Program-made: the position numbers and the translations under genes
In this document: positions 9,642 through 19,798 of the stretch, piece by piece
Position numbering within the stretch: position 1 is the stretch's first letter
Layout of the letters: each line of letters starts with the position of its first letter
Notes under the pieces: model-generated
The model's database searches: none
Seen by the model: only the letters and a program-made list of their open reading frames with translations
Told to the model about the DNA's origin: nothing
Source: Curvibacter sp. AEP1-3
Lineage (GTDB): Bacteria; Pseudomonadota; Gammaproteobacteria; Burkholderiales; Burkholderiaceae_C
DNA: 64,000 bases
Reading direction: 5' to 3'
Assembly: GCF_002163715.1 (NCBI RefSeq)
Contig: NZ_CP015698.1
Span: 248,001-312,000 of the forward strand

Positions 9642-11012
9642 ATGAAACTATCTGCGTTTCGAATGAAGAGTATGCCATTGGCACCCTGGTTGCGTAAGGT
9701 GTTCAATTTGAACGATTCCCGTTGGGGGCGCGGTGACGACAATCAGGAAGGGCAGGGCCCTGAGGGTCAGGCCAAGCCCGAGGCGGAGAGGCCTTCGCCT
9801 GTTGCGGGTCCGCAGTCCGGCGGCCCCAAAAATACGTCCCAATCCGGCCCCCCCGATCTTGATGAGCTGTGGAGGGACTTCAACCGGAAACTGGCTGGCT
9901 TGTTCGGCGGAGGCAAGAAGCCTGCTGGAGGCAATGGCGGTGGCTTTCAACCTGACATGAAGAATGCTGGTATTGGCGCTGGCTTGATTGTTGGAGTGTT
10001 GGTCCTGATCTGGTTGGGCACGGGTTTCTTTATCGTGCAAGAAGGCCAGCAGGCCGTCATCACGCAATTCGGAAAATACAAATCCACAGTGAATGCGGGT
10101 TTCAATTGGCGTCTTCCATACCCGATTGAGAAGCATGAATTAGTATTCGTAAGTCAAATCCGCTCAGTAGATGTGGGTCGCGATGTGGTCCTCAAAGCCA
10201 CCGGCCTGAAAGAGTCTGCGATGCTGACCGAGGACGAAAACATTCTCGATATCAAATTCGCAGTGCAATATCGTTTGAGCGATGCGCGGGCTTTCTTGTT
10301 TGAGAGCAAAAATCCCAGCGAGGCGGTGGTTCAGGCCGCCGAAACAGCGATCCGTGAGGTGATGGGCAAGATGAAGATGGACGCAGCGCTCTCTGAAGAG
10401 CGTGATCAAATTGCTCCACGTGTGCGAGCCCTGATGCAAACCATTCTGGATCGCTACAAGGTTGGCGTTGAGGTGGTCGGGGTCAACCTTCAACAAGGCG
10501 GAGTTCGCCCACCTGAACAAGTGCAGTCATCGTTTGATGATGTCTTGAAGGCCGGGCAAGAGCGCGAACGCGCCAAGAATGAAGCCCAAGCCTATGCCAA
10601 CGATGTTGTTCCCCGTGCCGTGGGTTCTGCATCCCGATTGAAGGAAGAGGCAGACGCCTACAAGGCCCGCGTGGTAGCCCAGGCCCAAGGCGATGCCCAA
10701 CGTTTCCGCTCGGTGTATGCCGAATACCAGAAGGCACCCCAAGTCATGCGCGACCGTATGTACTTGGATACCATGCAACAGATCTACAGCAACGTGACCA
10801 AGGTCATTGTGGATTCCAAGCAGGGTGGGAATTTGCTTTATCTGCCTTTGGACAAAGTGCTACAGATGACAGGTGCGCCTGCTGCGGCTGAACCGGCTTC
10901 CGGTCCCGTTACATCCACGCAGTCTGCTCCTGCAGCGCCTGCGGCAGCTTTGGGCAACAACGATCCACGCAGCCGCGATGCCGCGAGAACCCGTGAACGC
11001 GACGTGCGCTAG
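9642..11012 (+). CDS. hflK: HflK, FtsH protease modulator subunit
   Basis: A 456-residue inner-membrane protein of the SPFH/stomatin family. With HflC it forms a large complex around the FtsH protease and affects turnover of membrane proteins. The N-terminal 100 residues are Gly/Pro/Gln-rich (LNDSRWGRGDDNQEG...), followed by one transmembrane segment (GAGLIVGVLVLIWLGTGFFIV). The SPFH domain begins QEGQQAVITQFGKY, followed by a coiled-coil rich in Ala, Glu and Arg and a Pro/Ala tail. I chose the ATG at 9642, which has AAGAAG upstream. A GTG at 9600 overlapping the hflX stop would add 14 residues. Confidence 0.95.
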   Translation: MKLSAFRMKSMPLAPWLRKVFNLNDSRWGRGDDNQEGQGPEGQAKPEAERPSPVAGPQSGGPKNTSQSGPPDLDELWRDFNRKLAGLFGGGKKPAGGNGGGFQPDMKNAGIGAGLIVGVLVLIWLGTGFFIVQEGQQAVITQFGKYKSTVNAGFNWRLPYPIEKHELVFVSQIRSVDVGRDVVLKATGLKESAMLTEDENILDIKFAVQYRLSDARAFLFESKNPSEAVVQAAETAIREVMGKMKMDAALSEERDQIAPRVRALMQTILDRYKVGVEVVGVNLQQGGVRPPEQVQSSFDDVLKAGQERERAKNEAQAYANDVVPRAVGSASRLKEEADAYKARVVAQAQGDAQRFRSVYAEYQKAPQVMRDRMYLDTMQQIYSNVTKVIVDSKQGGNLLYLPLDKVLQMTGAPAAAEPASGPVTSTQSAPAAPAAALGNNDPRSRDAARTRERDVR

Positions 11013-11021
11013 GACAACACT

Positions 11022-11924
11022 ATGAACCGTATTGGACTTATCTTCTCTTCGTTGCTAGTGCTGTTGGCGCTGGCAAGTTCCACCTTGTTTGTGGTGGATC
11101 AGCGTCAATTCGGCGTGGTCTATGCCTTGGGTCAAATCAAGGAAGTAATCACCGAGCCCGGCTTGAACTTCAAGCTTCCGCCACCCTTCCAGAATGTGTC
11201 CTATATCGACAAGCGCTTGTTGACCTTGGACAGCACAGATGCCGAGCCCATGCTCACGGCCGAAAAACAGCGTGTGGTCATTGACTGGTATGTGCGTTGG
11301 CGCATTACTGAACCATCGGATTACATCCGCAACGTGGGCTTGAATGAGAGCGCCGGAGCCAGCCAGTTGAACCGGGTGGTGCGTAATGCATTCCAGGAGG
11401 AGATCAACAAGCGTACGGTCAAAGAACTCCTTTCCCTGAAGCGCGAAGCGTTGATGTCGGACGTGAAAGCGGAGGTTTTGGACAAAGTACGCGGAGCCAA
11501 ACCATGGGGTGTGGATGTCGTGGACGTCCGAATTACCCGGGTAGATTATGTAGAGGCCATCACAGAGTCCGTCTATCGCCGCATGGAAGCGGAGCGCAAA
11601 CGTGTAGCAAATGAATTGCGCTCCACCGGTGGTGCCGAAGGCGAAAAGATTCGCGCCGATGCAGATCGCCAGCGTGAAATCACGATTGCCAACGCCTACC
11701 GTGATGCGCAGAAGATCAAAGGTGAGGGTGACGCAGAGGCTGCACGCATTTACGCGGACGCTTTTGGCAAGGATCCGCAATTCGCGCAGTTCTACCGCAG
11801 CCTGGAAGCCTACAAGAGTAGTTTCGCCAACAAGAGCGATGTGATGGTTCTGGATCCCTCCGGTTCTGAGTTCTTCAAGGCATTCCGTAACGGTGGCGGT
11901 GCTGCGCCTGCAGCCAAAAAGTAG
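11022..11924 (+). CDS. hflC: HflC, FtsH protease modulator subunit
   Basis: The partner of HflK, 300 residues, anchored by an N-terminal transmembrane segment (IGLIFSSLLVLLALASSTLFVV) with its SPFH domain in the periplasm. Family blocks are VDQRQFGVVYALGQIKEV, GLNFKLPPPFQNV, RRMEAERKRVANELRS and a C-terminal FYRSLEAYKSSF. AGGACAAC precedes the ATG at a good distance. The gene starts 9 bases after hflK and is followed almost at once by the DUF2065 gene. Confidence 0.97.
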   Translation: MNRIGLIFSSLLVLLALASSTLFVVDQRQFGVVYALGQIKEVITEPGLNFKLPPPFQNVSYIDKRLLTLDSTDAEPMLTAEKQRVVIDWYVRWRITEPSDYIRNVGLNESAGASQLNRVVRNAFQEEINKRTVKELLSLKREALMSDVKAEVLDKVRGAKPWGVDVVDVRITRVDYVEAITESVYRRMEAERKRVANELRSTGGAEGEKIRADADRQREITIANAYRDAQKIKGEGDAEAARIYADAFGKDPQFAQFYRSLEAYKSSFANKSDVMVLDPSGSEFFKAFRNGGGAAPAAKK

Positions 11925-11925
11925 C

Positions 11926-12117
11926 GTGAACGCTGACGCGGTATGGATGGCACTGGCTTTGGTGCTGGTGCTTGAAGGTTTGTTTCCTTTTGCGTCACCC
12001 CAAGGGTGGCGCAAACTGTTTGTCCAGCTCTTGCAATTGCAGGATGGGCAGATACGTTTCTTCGGCTTATGCAGCATCCTGTGCGGATTAGTCTGCATTT
12101 GGTGGCTGCTGCCCTGA
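11926..12117 (+). CDS. DUF2065 small inner-membrane protein
   Basis: A 63-residue protein with two predicted membrane helices (VWMALALVLVLEGLFPF and IRFFGLCSILCGLVCIWWLL). Between them is the family block FASPQGWRKLFVQLLQLQDGQIR. Proteins of this DUF2065 (YjeT-like) family are commonly encoded just after hflC, as here. The GTG at 11926 starts one base after the hflC stop and gives a family-length product; a longer in-frame start would lie inside hflC. Function is unknown. The association suggests a link to HflKC or FtsH, but that is inference. Confidence 0.85.
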   Translation: MNADAVWMALALVLVLEGLFPFASPQGWRKLFVQLLQLQDGQIRFFGLCSILCGLVCIWWLLP

Positions 12118-12172
12118 AATCCGGGCCTCAAGGCCGGTAAAATCTCGGTTTTAACAGCCTCCCCTCAATTCC

Positions 12173-14709
<2,537 letters not shown>

Positions 14710-14783
14710 GTTGGTTTGATGTCTTTTATGCCTGTAACCCCCGTGAAAACTGCGCGAGCAGCTACTTTTTTAGGAGCACTCTG

Positions 14784-15308
14784 ATGTTGACTGAAGACGG
14801 CAAGCACCTCTACGTAAGTTACGACGAGTACCACAACCTGATCGAAAAACTGGCCATCAAAGTGTTCCAGTCCGGTTGGGAGTTCGACACCATCTTGTGC
14901 CTTGCACGCGGGGGCATGCGCCCTGGCGACATCTTGTCGCGCGTGTTCGACAAGCCGCTGGCCATCATGTCCACCAGCTCCTACCGCGCTGAAGCCGGCA
15001 CCCAGCAAGGCAACCTTGACATTGCCCGCTACATCACCACTCCCAAGGGTGAAATCGCTGGCAAAGTGCTGCTGGTTGACGACTTGGCGGATTCCGGTCA
15101 CACCCTGAACGCGGTGATCAATCAGCTTCGTAACAACTACGCACCCATCACCGAGTTGCGTAGCGCGGTGATCTGGACCAAGGCGGTGAGCGTGTTCACG
15201 CCTGACTACTCGGTGGAGTTCCTGCCGACCAACCCCTGGATTCACCAGCCCTTTGAGAGCTACGACTCCCTGCGTCCCCAGCAGCTGATCCAGAAGTGGA
15301 GCGTTTAA
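14784..15308 (+). CDS. Purine-type phosphoribosyltransferase
   Basis: A 174-residue type I phosphoribosyltransferase that would couple a nucleobase to PRPP. The PRPP-binding motif is VLLVDDLADSGHTL, and the upstream loop LCLARGGMRPGDILSR also fits. The length and the position after purA suggest a guanine, xanthine or hypoxanthine salvage enzyme like Gpt/Hpt. The exact base cannot be read from the sequence. TAGGAG lies upstream of the ATG. The gap of 74 bases from purA includes only a weak hairpin, so read-through from purA is plausible. Confidence 0.88.
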   Translation: MLTEDGKHLYVSYDEYHNLIEKLAIKVFQSGWEFDTILCLARGGMRPGDILSRVFDKPLAIMSTSSYRAEAGTQQGNLDIARYITTPKGEIAGKVLLVDDLADSGHTLNAVINQLRNNYAPITELRSAVIWTKAVSVFTPDYSVEFLPTNPWIHQPFESYDSLRPQQLIQKWSV

Positions 15309-15336
15309 CGCTCCAGCGCTTCACGGATATCGCCGC

Positions 15337-16542
15337 ATGACAGACCGGATCACCCACCTCATTCACCATCCGTACCAGCCACCAGCTGGCTTTGAAGCGC
15401 CGCAACCCGGCGTTTTCAAGGCGTCTACGGTGTTCTTCCCTACCGTGGCTGCCATGCGTAGCCGTGAATGGAAGGACAAGTCCGCCTACACCTACGGCTT
15501 ACACGGCACGCCTACCAGCTATGCGCTGGAAGAGCGCCTCGCGACCCTGGAGGGAGGCAAGGAGTGTTTATTGGTTCCCAGTGGCCTCGCGGCGCTGGGA
15601 CTGGTGGCGCTGTCTTTGTTGAAAAGCGGCGACGAGGTTCTGTTGCCGGATAACGCGTATGGGCCCAACAAGTCCATCGTCGAAGGCGAGTTGATGGGGT
15701 GGGGGATTACCCACCAGTACTACAACCCGATGGACCCCGAGGATCTGGAGGCCCAGATTTCGAGCCGTACCAAGCTGGTGTGGCTGGAGGCCGCGGGTTC
15801 GGTGAGCCTGGAGTTTCCCAACATTGTTGAAATGGTGCGGATTTGCCAGCGCCGCAAGGTGCTCACCGCGCTCGACAACACTTGGGGCGCGGGCTTGGCC
15901 TTCAACCCGTTTGACTTGGTTCCCGGTGCCAGCAGCCCGGTGGCCGTAGACATCTCGGCACATGCTTTGACCAAGTACCCGAGCGGCGGTGGCGATGTAT
16001 TGATGGGCAGTGTGATCACCCGAAACCCCGGCCTGCACCTCAAGCTCAAGCTGACCCATATGCGCTTCGGTATCGGAGTTGGCATGAACGATGTGGAAGC
16101 TGTTCTGCGCTCCTTGCCAACCATCGGTTTGCGTTACCGCGCACACGATGTGGCGACACGCAGCCTCGCGGCATGGGCCCAAACCCAGCCGGAGTTTGTT
16201 CAGGTGCTGCATCCGGCCTTGCCTGAGTCCCCCGGGCACAGCCACTGGATGGCCTTGACAGGTGGCGAAGAGGGCAAAGCCGCCGGTCTCTTCAGTGTGA
16301 TGTTGGACGCCCGGTTTACCCAAGCCCAAACAGATGCCTTTTGCGACGCTCTCAAGCTGTTCAAGTTGGGCTACAGCTGGGGTGGCCCCATCAGCTTGGT
16401 GGTGCCCTACGAACTGGAAAGCATGCGTACGGCCTGGCCGGAGCATCTGCTGCGGGGAACGCTGGTGCGCTTCTCTATAGGACTTGAAGATGTGGCCGAC
16501 TTGCAGGCCGACATTGCCCAGGCACTGGAAGTCTTGCGCTGA
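15337..16542 (+). CDS. metC: MetC-like cystathionine beta-lyase (PLP enzyme)
   Basis: A 401-residue member of the Cys/Met-metabolism PLP family that would split cystathionine to homocysteine, pyruvate and ammonia. Visible blocks are AYTYGLHGTPTSYALEERLATLEGG near the N-terminus and LDNTWGAGL with the PLP-phosphate/ring-contacting Asp. HALTKYPSGGGDVLMG holds the Schiff-base lysine, and RFSIGLED lies near the C-terminus. The SYALEERL form and length match proteobacterial cystathionine beta-lyases more than gamma-synthases, but related lyases cannot be excluded. It begins 28 bases after the phosphoribosyltransferase gene. Confidence 0.88.
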   Translation: MTDRITHLIHHPYQPPAGFEAPQPGVFKASTVFFPTVAAMRSREWKDKSAYTYGLHGTPTSYALEERLATLEGGKECLLVPSGLAALGLVALSLLKSGDEVLLPDNAYGPNKSIVEGELMGWGITHQYYNPMDPEDLEAQISSRTKLVWLEAAGSVSLEFPNIVEMVRICQRRKVLTALDNTWGAGLAFNPFDLVPGASSPVAVDISAHALTKYPSGGGDVLMGSVITRNPGLHLKLKLTHMRFGIGVGMNDVEAVLRSLPTIGLRYRAHDVATRSLAAWAQTQPEFVQVLHPALPESPGHSHWMALTGGEEGKAAGLFSVMLDARFTQAQTDAFCDALKLFKLGYSWGGPISLVVPYELESMRTAWPEHLLRGTLVRFSIGLEDVADLQADIAQALEVLR

Positions 16543-16595
16543 CTGCGCGTTTTCCTGAGTAGGCAAGTGGCGGGTGTCGGCGTAATCTGCCGCGC

Positions 16596-17489
16596 ATGAG
16601 CACCACTTCCTCGTCTACCGAATCTCTTGATGCCATCAGTACCGTGCGCTCGCCTGATTTGGAGCCGGCTCCGTATGTGCCACCGCCCTCCGAGGCGCCC
16701 CGGAAGACGATTCTCCCGTTGAAGTTGATGGACCCTTTCCGGTGGCTGCGGCGGGGAGCAGGTGACCTCATGGCTCATCCCGGCATTGCACTCTTCTATG
16801 GCGTTGCGTTCACCACCATGGCGCTGGTTCTCGGCGCCGTGTTCAGAAACAGCCCAGAGTACACCATGACCATTGCCTCCGGTTGTTTATTGGTTGGCCC
16901 GTTTCTGGCCATGGGCCTCTATGAGGTCAGCCGCCGTCGCGATGAAGGCTTGACGCCTGCGCTGGGTGCCTCCATCGTTTGTTGGGACCGTCATGTTCCC
17001 AGCATGGCCATGCTGGTGCTGGTGCTCATCGTGTTGGAGTTGCTGTGGGGCAGGGCATCGCTGGTGGTGTTTGCGGTGTTTTTCAATACCGGCATGCCCT
17101 CAACGACCAGCGTGGTGCAAGCGGTGTTCAGTCCGCAGAATCTGGAATTTGTATTCGCATATGCCGTGGTCGGCGGTGGATTTGCCGTGTTGGTCTTTGC
17201 GCTGACCGTCGTGTCCATACCCATGATTCTGGACAGGGACACTGATGCCATTTCCGCCGCCATTACCAGCATTAAGGTTTTTTTGAAGAACACGGGCGTC
17301 ATGGTTATGTGGGGCGCTTTGCTAACAGGCCTGCTCGTGGTCGCCATGGCGTTGCCCTGGCACCTTGGCTTGCTGCTGGTAGGGCCTTGGTTGGGCCATG
17401 CGACTTGGCATGCCTATCGCGGCGCTGTGCAGTGGCCCGCCGATGAAAGTCCGGCGAACCCGGTCGAAAACTCTGTCGCGTCGCCGTGA
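16596..17489 (+). CDS. DUF2189 multi-spanning inner-membrane protein
   Basis: A 297-residue membrane protein of unknown function. A Pro-rich cytoplasmic start (VPPPSEAPRKTILP) is followed by the family block PFRWLRRGAGDLMAHPGIALFYG. About five or six hydrophobic segments then follow, including FTTMALVLGAVF, ASGCLLVGPFLAMGLYEVSRRRDEG, MLVLVLIVLELLWG and a long one near residue 190. DUF2189 genes are widespread in proteobacteria, some near cytochrome oxidase genes, but nothing here points to a partner. The ATG at 16596 follows metC by 53 bases. Confidence 0.85.
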   Translation: MSTTSSSTESLDAISTVRSPDLEPAPYVPPPSEAPRKTILPLKLMDPFRWLRRGAGDLMAHPGIALFYGVAFTTMALVLGAVFRNSPEYTMTIASGCLLVGPFLAMGLYEVSRRRDEGLTPALGASIVCWDRHVPSMAMLVLVLIVLELLWGRASLVVFAVFFNTGMPSTTSVVQAVFSPQNLEFVFAYAVVGGGFAVLVFALTVVSIPMILDRDTDAISAAITSIKVFLKNTGVMVMWGALLTGLLVVAMALPWHLGLLLVGPWLGHATWHAYRGAVQWPADESPANPVENSVASP

Positions 17490-17535
17490 GTGCGCGGCAA
17501 GGTGTTAAAGTGGCTTCAATTAACGAAAGCACACT

Positions 17536-17724
17536 TTGGCAACACCCAACTACGGATACGAAAAGCGTCAGAAAGAACTGGCCAAACGCAAAAAGAAAGA
17601 AGAAAAGCTCAAGCAAAAAGCCGAGCGCAAGACGGGCGACGGCGTGGAGTTGACCCCCAATGAAGCGGCTGAACAAGCTGCCTCGGCGGGCGCTGAGGCG
17701 CCTACAGAAACTCCCCAAGCCTGA
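17536..17724 (+). CDS. Small Lys/Glu-rich conserved protein
   Basis: A 62-residue soluble protein with a strongly charged N-terminal half (YEKRQKELAKRKKKEEKLKQ), probably one long helix or coiled coil, and an Ala/Glu/Pro-rich tail. It starts with TTG at 17536. There is no signal peptide or known domain. The gene is followed within 40 bases by a strong intrinsic terminator, which supports it being transcribed as a unit. The composition suggests RNA or ribosome contact, but this is only a guess. I believe similar short proteins occur in Burkholderiales but could not check. Confidence 0.65.
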   Translation: MATPNYGYEKRQKELAKRKKKEEKLKQKAERKTGDGVELTPNEAAEQAASAGAEAPTETPQA

Positions 17725-17762
17725 TCGCTATTGCCAGCAAACCGCCGCTCCTCAGCGGCCAG

Positions 17763-17797
17763 ACCTCTTGTGGTGCTCCTACCGCAAGAGGTTTTTT
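17763..17797 (+). terminator. Intrinsic terminator of the 17536 gene
   Basis: ACCTCTTGTGG and CCGCAAGAGGT pair as an 11-bp stem with one G-U, around an 8-base loop, followed directly by TTTTTT. The right arm and T-tract lie inside the last codons of tesA on the other strand, and the tesA stop codon is in the loop. It works in the + direction only; no T-run lies on the other side. Confidence 0.88.
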
Positions 17798-18432
17798 ATT
17801 GCCGGCCACATGGTGTTGAGGATGGTCGGGTGCGCTTCTTCTTTGGGGTGGATCCGGTCTGCTTGAAACAGGGCTGCTGCATTCGGAACATCGGCCACAC
17901 CCTTGAGCAAAAATGGAACTAGCGCCGCCTTCGTCGTTTTGGCTACGGTGGAAAACGTCTCACTGAAACGTTTGGTGTAGTCCTGGCCGTAGTTCGGCGG
18001 CACCTGCATGCCGGCCAATAGCACCTTGGCTCCACTGGCCTGGGCCGCTTGGGTCATGGCGAGCAGGTTGTCTTGCGTCATGCTCAATGGCAGGCCGCGC
18101 AAGGCATCGTTCCCACCCAGCTCAATTACGACCACAGTAGGTTTGTGTTGCGCCAACAGGGCAGGCAAGCGGGATCTGCCTCCGGAGGTGGTGTCCCCGC
18201 TGATGCTGGCGTTTACCACGGTGGCGGCTACTTTGTCGGTGGCCATACGCTGCTCCATCAGGGCGACCCAGCCGGTACCGCGTTTGAGCCCGTACTCCGC
18301 GCTGAGGGAGTCGCCCAGCACCAGCACTTTGGCAGATGCAGGGGACTCTTTGGCATGCGCTGTGTTTGCCCCTGCAAAAGAGGCCAAAATGAGCAGCGCG
18401 ATACAGTGTCTACGAACTACAGAGAGCCCCAT
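17779..18432 (-). CDS. tesA: TesA-like periplasmic GDSL esterase/lysophospholipase
   Basis: A 217-residue SGNH hydrolase like E. coli TesA (thioesterase I/protease I/lysophospholipase L1). The signal peptide ends near FAGANTAHA. All catalytic blocks are seen: GDSLSAEYGL (Ser), SISGDTTSGG (Gly), LGGNDALRG (Asn) and DRIHPKEEAH (Asp and His). I chose the ATG at 18432, with GGA upstream. An ATG four codons earlier (18444) is possible and would overlap the divergent ABC gene further. E. coli also has tesA divergent from the ABC ATPase gene ybbA, as here. The 3' end overlaps the terminator of the opposing gene. Confidence 0.92.
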   Translation of the reverse strand: MGLSVVRRHCIALLILASFAGANTAHAKESPASAKVLVLGDSLSAEYGLKRGTGWVALMEQRMATDKVAATVVNASISGDTTSGGRSRLPALLAQHKPTVVVIELGGNDALRGLPLSMTQDNLLAMTQAAQASGAKVLLAGMQVPPNYGQDYTKRFSETFSTVAKTTKAALVPFLLKGVADVPNAAALFQADRIHPKEEAHPTILNTMWPAIKNLLR

Positions 18433-19117
18433 GAGTGATTCCATTATTTCGGTTGAGCATGTTTTCAAGGCGGTGACAGATTCCACCGGCACGCTGGAGA
18501 TCCTGCGCGACATTGATTTTGCACTCAATGCCCGTGAGACCGCAGCCATTGTGGGGGCTTCGGGCTCCGGTAAGAGCACCTTGTTGTCCATCATCGCCGG
18601 TCTCGATACGCCCACGGGCGGCACCGTGCGCTTGGCCGGGCAGGACATCTTCGCCCTGGACGAAGATGCTCGCGCCGCGCTGCGTGCACGGCAGGTGGGT
18701 TTCGTGTTCCAGAGTTTTCAGCTGCTGGGCAATCTGACTGCACTGGAAAACGTGATGCTGCCCCTGGAACTGGATGGCCGCAAAGACGCCCGTGCTGCCG
18801 CCACCGAGATGCTGTCACGCGTGGGCCTGTCCCAGCGCTTGAACTCTTACCCCAAGGTACTTTCCGGGGGAGAACAACAGCGGGTCGCGCTGGCGCGCGC
18901 CTTTGTGGTCAAACCAGCCGTGTTGTTGGCCGACGAGCCCACTGGCAGCCTGGACTTTGCCACCGGCGAAAAAATCATGGAACTGATGTTCGACCTCAAC
19001 CGCGAGCAAGGCACCACCCTGGTTCTGGTGACGCATGACCGAAGCATCGCTGCGCGTTGCGACCGCCGCATTCTGATCGAGGCGGGTCGGGTAGTCCCAG
19101 AGGCAGTGGCGGCCTGA
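18431..19117 (+). CDS. YbbA/LolD-type ABC transporter ATPase without a visible permease
   Basis: A 228-residue ATP-binding subunit of the MacB/LolD/YbbA group. Walker A is GASGSGKST, the signature is LSGGEQQRVALARA and Walker B is VLLADEPTGSLD, with the H-loop at LVTHDRS. The ATG at 18431 shares the tetranucleotide CATG with the tesA start on the other strand, and AGAGAG lies upstream. In E. coli ybbA is followed by the large permease ybbP; here the next gene is an unrelated YdeI-family protein. The ATPase is therefore an orphan in this window. Longer in-frame starts upstream fall inside tesA and are unlikely. Confidence 0.9.
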   Translation: MSDSIISVEHVFKAVTDSTGTLEILRDIDFALNARETAAIVGASGSGKSTLLSIIAGLDTPTGGTVRLAGQDIFALDEDARAALRARQVGFVFQSFQLLGNLTALENVMLPLELDGRKDARAAATEMLSRVGLSQRLNSYPKVLSGGEQQRVALARAFVVKPAVLLADEPTGSLDFATGEKIMELMFDLNREQGTTLVLVTHDRSIAARCDRRILIEAGRVVPEAVAA

Positions 19118-19132
19118 TTAGAGGTGGGTGTC

Positions 19133-19735
19133 ATGCCGGTTTCAGGAGTGCTCCCGGACAACGCATTTCAGCCTGCTTCACGCGATGCATGGCGCCAGTG
19201 GTTGAGCCAGAACCATGGGCGGGAGACCGGTATTTGGCTGGTGAGCTTCAAGAAGGACACCGGCCGTAGCTGCATGAGCTATGACGAGGCGGTGGAAGAA
19301 GCCTTGTGCTTCGGCTGGATTGACAGCAAGCCCAAGACGCTGGATGCGGAGCGAGCCATGTTGTGGTTCTCGCCTCGCAAAGCGGGCACAGGGTGGTCTG
19401 CCGCCAACAAACAGCGCATTGAGCGTGCGCTGGCCGCCGGTCGCATGGCTGCTCCCGGTTTGGCCAAGGTGGAAAAAGCTCGCGCCGACGGCTCATGGTT
19501 TGCACTCGACGCGGTCGAGGCCTTGACCGTCCCCCATGATCTACAGCTGGCACTAGACGACTATGCGGGCGCTGCCGGCTTCTTTGAAGCCTTTCCCCGT
19601 TCGGTCAAGCGCAGCATCCTGGAGTGGATCAGCCAGGCCAAAACTCCGGTCACACGGGACAAGCGGGTGCAGGAGACAGCGCGGCTGGCTGCGGACAATG
19701 AGCGCGCCAATCAGTGGCGCAAGCCCGTTAAGTAG
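19133..19735 (+). CDS. YdeI/OmpD-associated family protein
   Basis: A 200-residue protein of the YdeI family, annotated in various bacteria as bacteriocin-protection or OmpD-associated. Family blocks are WLVSFKKDTG, SYDEAVEEALCFGWIDSK, WFSPRKAGTGWSAANKQRIERA and a C-terminal FFEAFPRSVKRSILEWI. The ATG at 19133 has GAGGTG 6 bases upstream; a GTG at 19124 is the alternative. Its biochemical role is unknown. It follows the ABC ATPase closely on the same strand and may share its transcript. Confidence 0.82.
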   Translation: MPVSGVLPDNAFQPASRDAWRQWLSQNHGRETGIWLVSFKKDTGRSCMSYDEAVEEALCFGWIDSKPKTLDAERAMLWFSPRKAGTGWSAANKQRIERALAAGRMAAPGLAKVEKARADGSWFALDAVEALTVPHDLQLALDDYAGAAGFFEAFPRSVKRSILEWISQAKTPVTRDKRVQETARLAADNERANQWRKPVK

Positions 19736-19738
19736 TCT

Positions 19739-19783
19739 GCTGCTATCAAAAGTGAAGCTGCTCACGCATATGCGATGGGCGCT
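19739..19783 (+). repeat. Dispersed ~45-bp repeat, copy 1
   Basis: Copy between the convergent YdeI-family gene and the sensor kinase gene. The diagnostic blocks GCTAT, AAGCTGCTCACGCA and GGGCGCT appear in the same order and spacing as in the copies at 23587, 30067, 46661, 49997 and 57568. It lies just after the 19133 gene stop codon and is the most diverged copy. Confidence 0.75.
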
Positions 19784-19798
19784 ACAACTTGTTTTTAT

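Noticed and set aside
11055..12131. Open minus-strand frame antisense to hflC and DUF2065
   Set aside because: It covers two conserved genes and its product has no recognisable family.
12118..12172. Hairpin-like CCGGGCC-TCAA-GGCCGG before hisZ as a terminator
   Set aside because: It has a bulge, is short and lacks a T-run directly after it; the hflC-hisZ genes are likely one transcript.
14744..14774. CTGC-GCGA-GCAG hairpin with a T-run between purA and the phosphoribosyltransferase gene as a terminator
   Set aside because: The stem is only four pairs, too weak to terminate; I treat the gap as a normal intergenic region.
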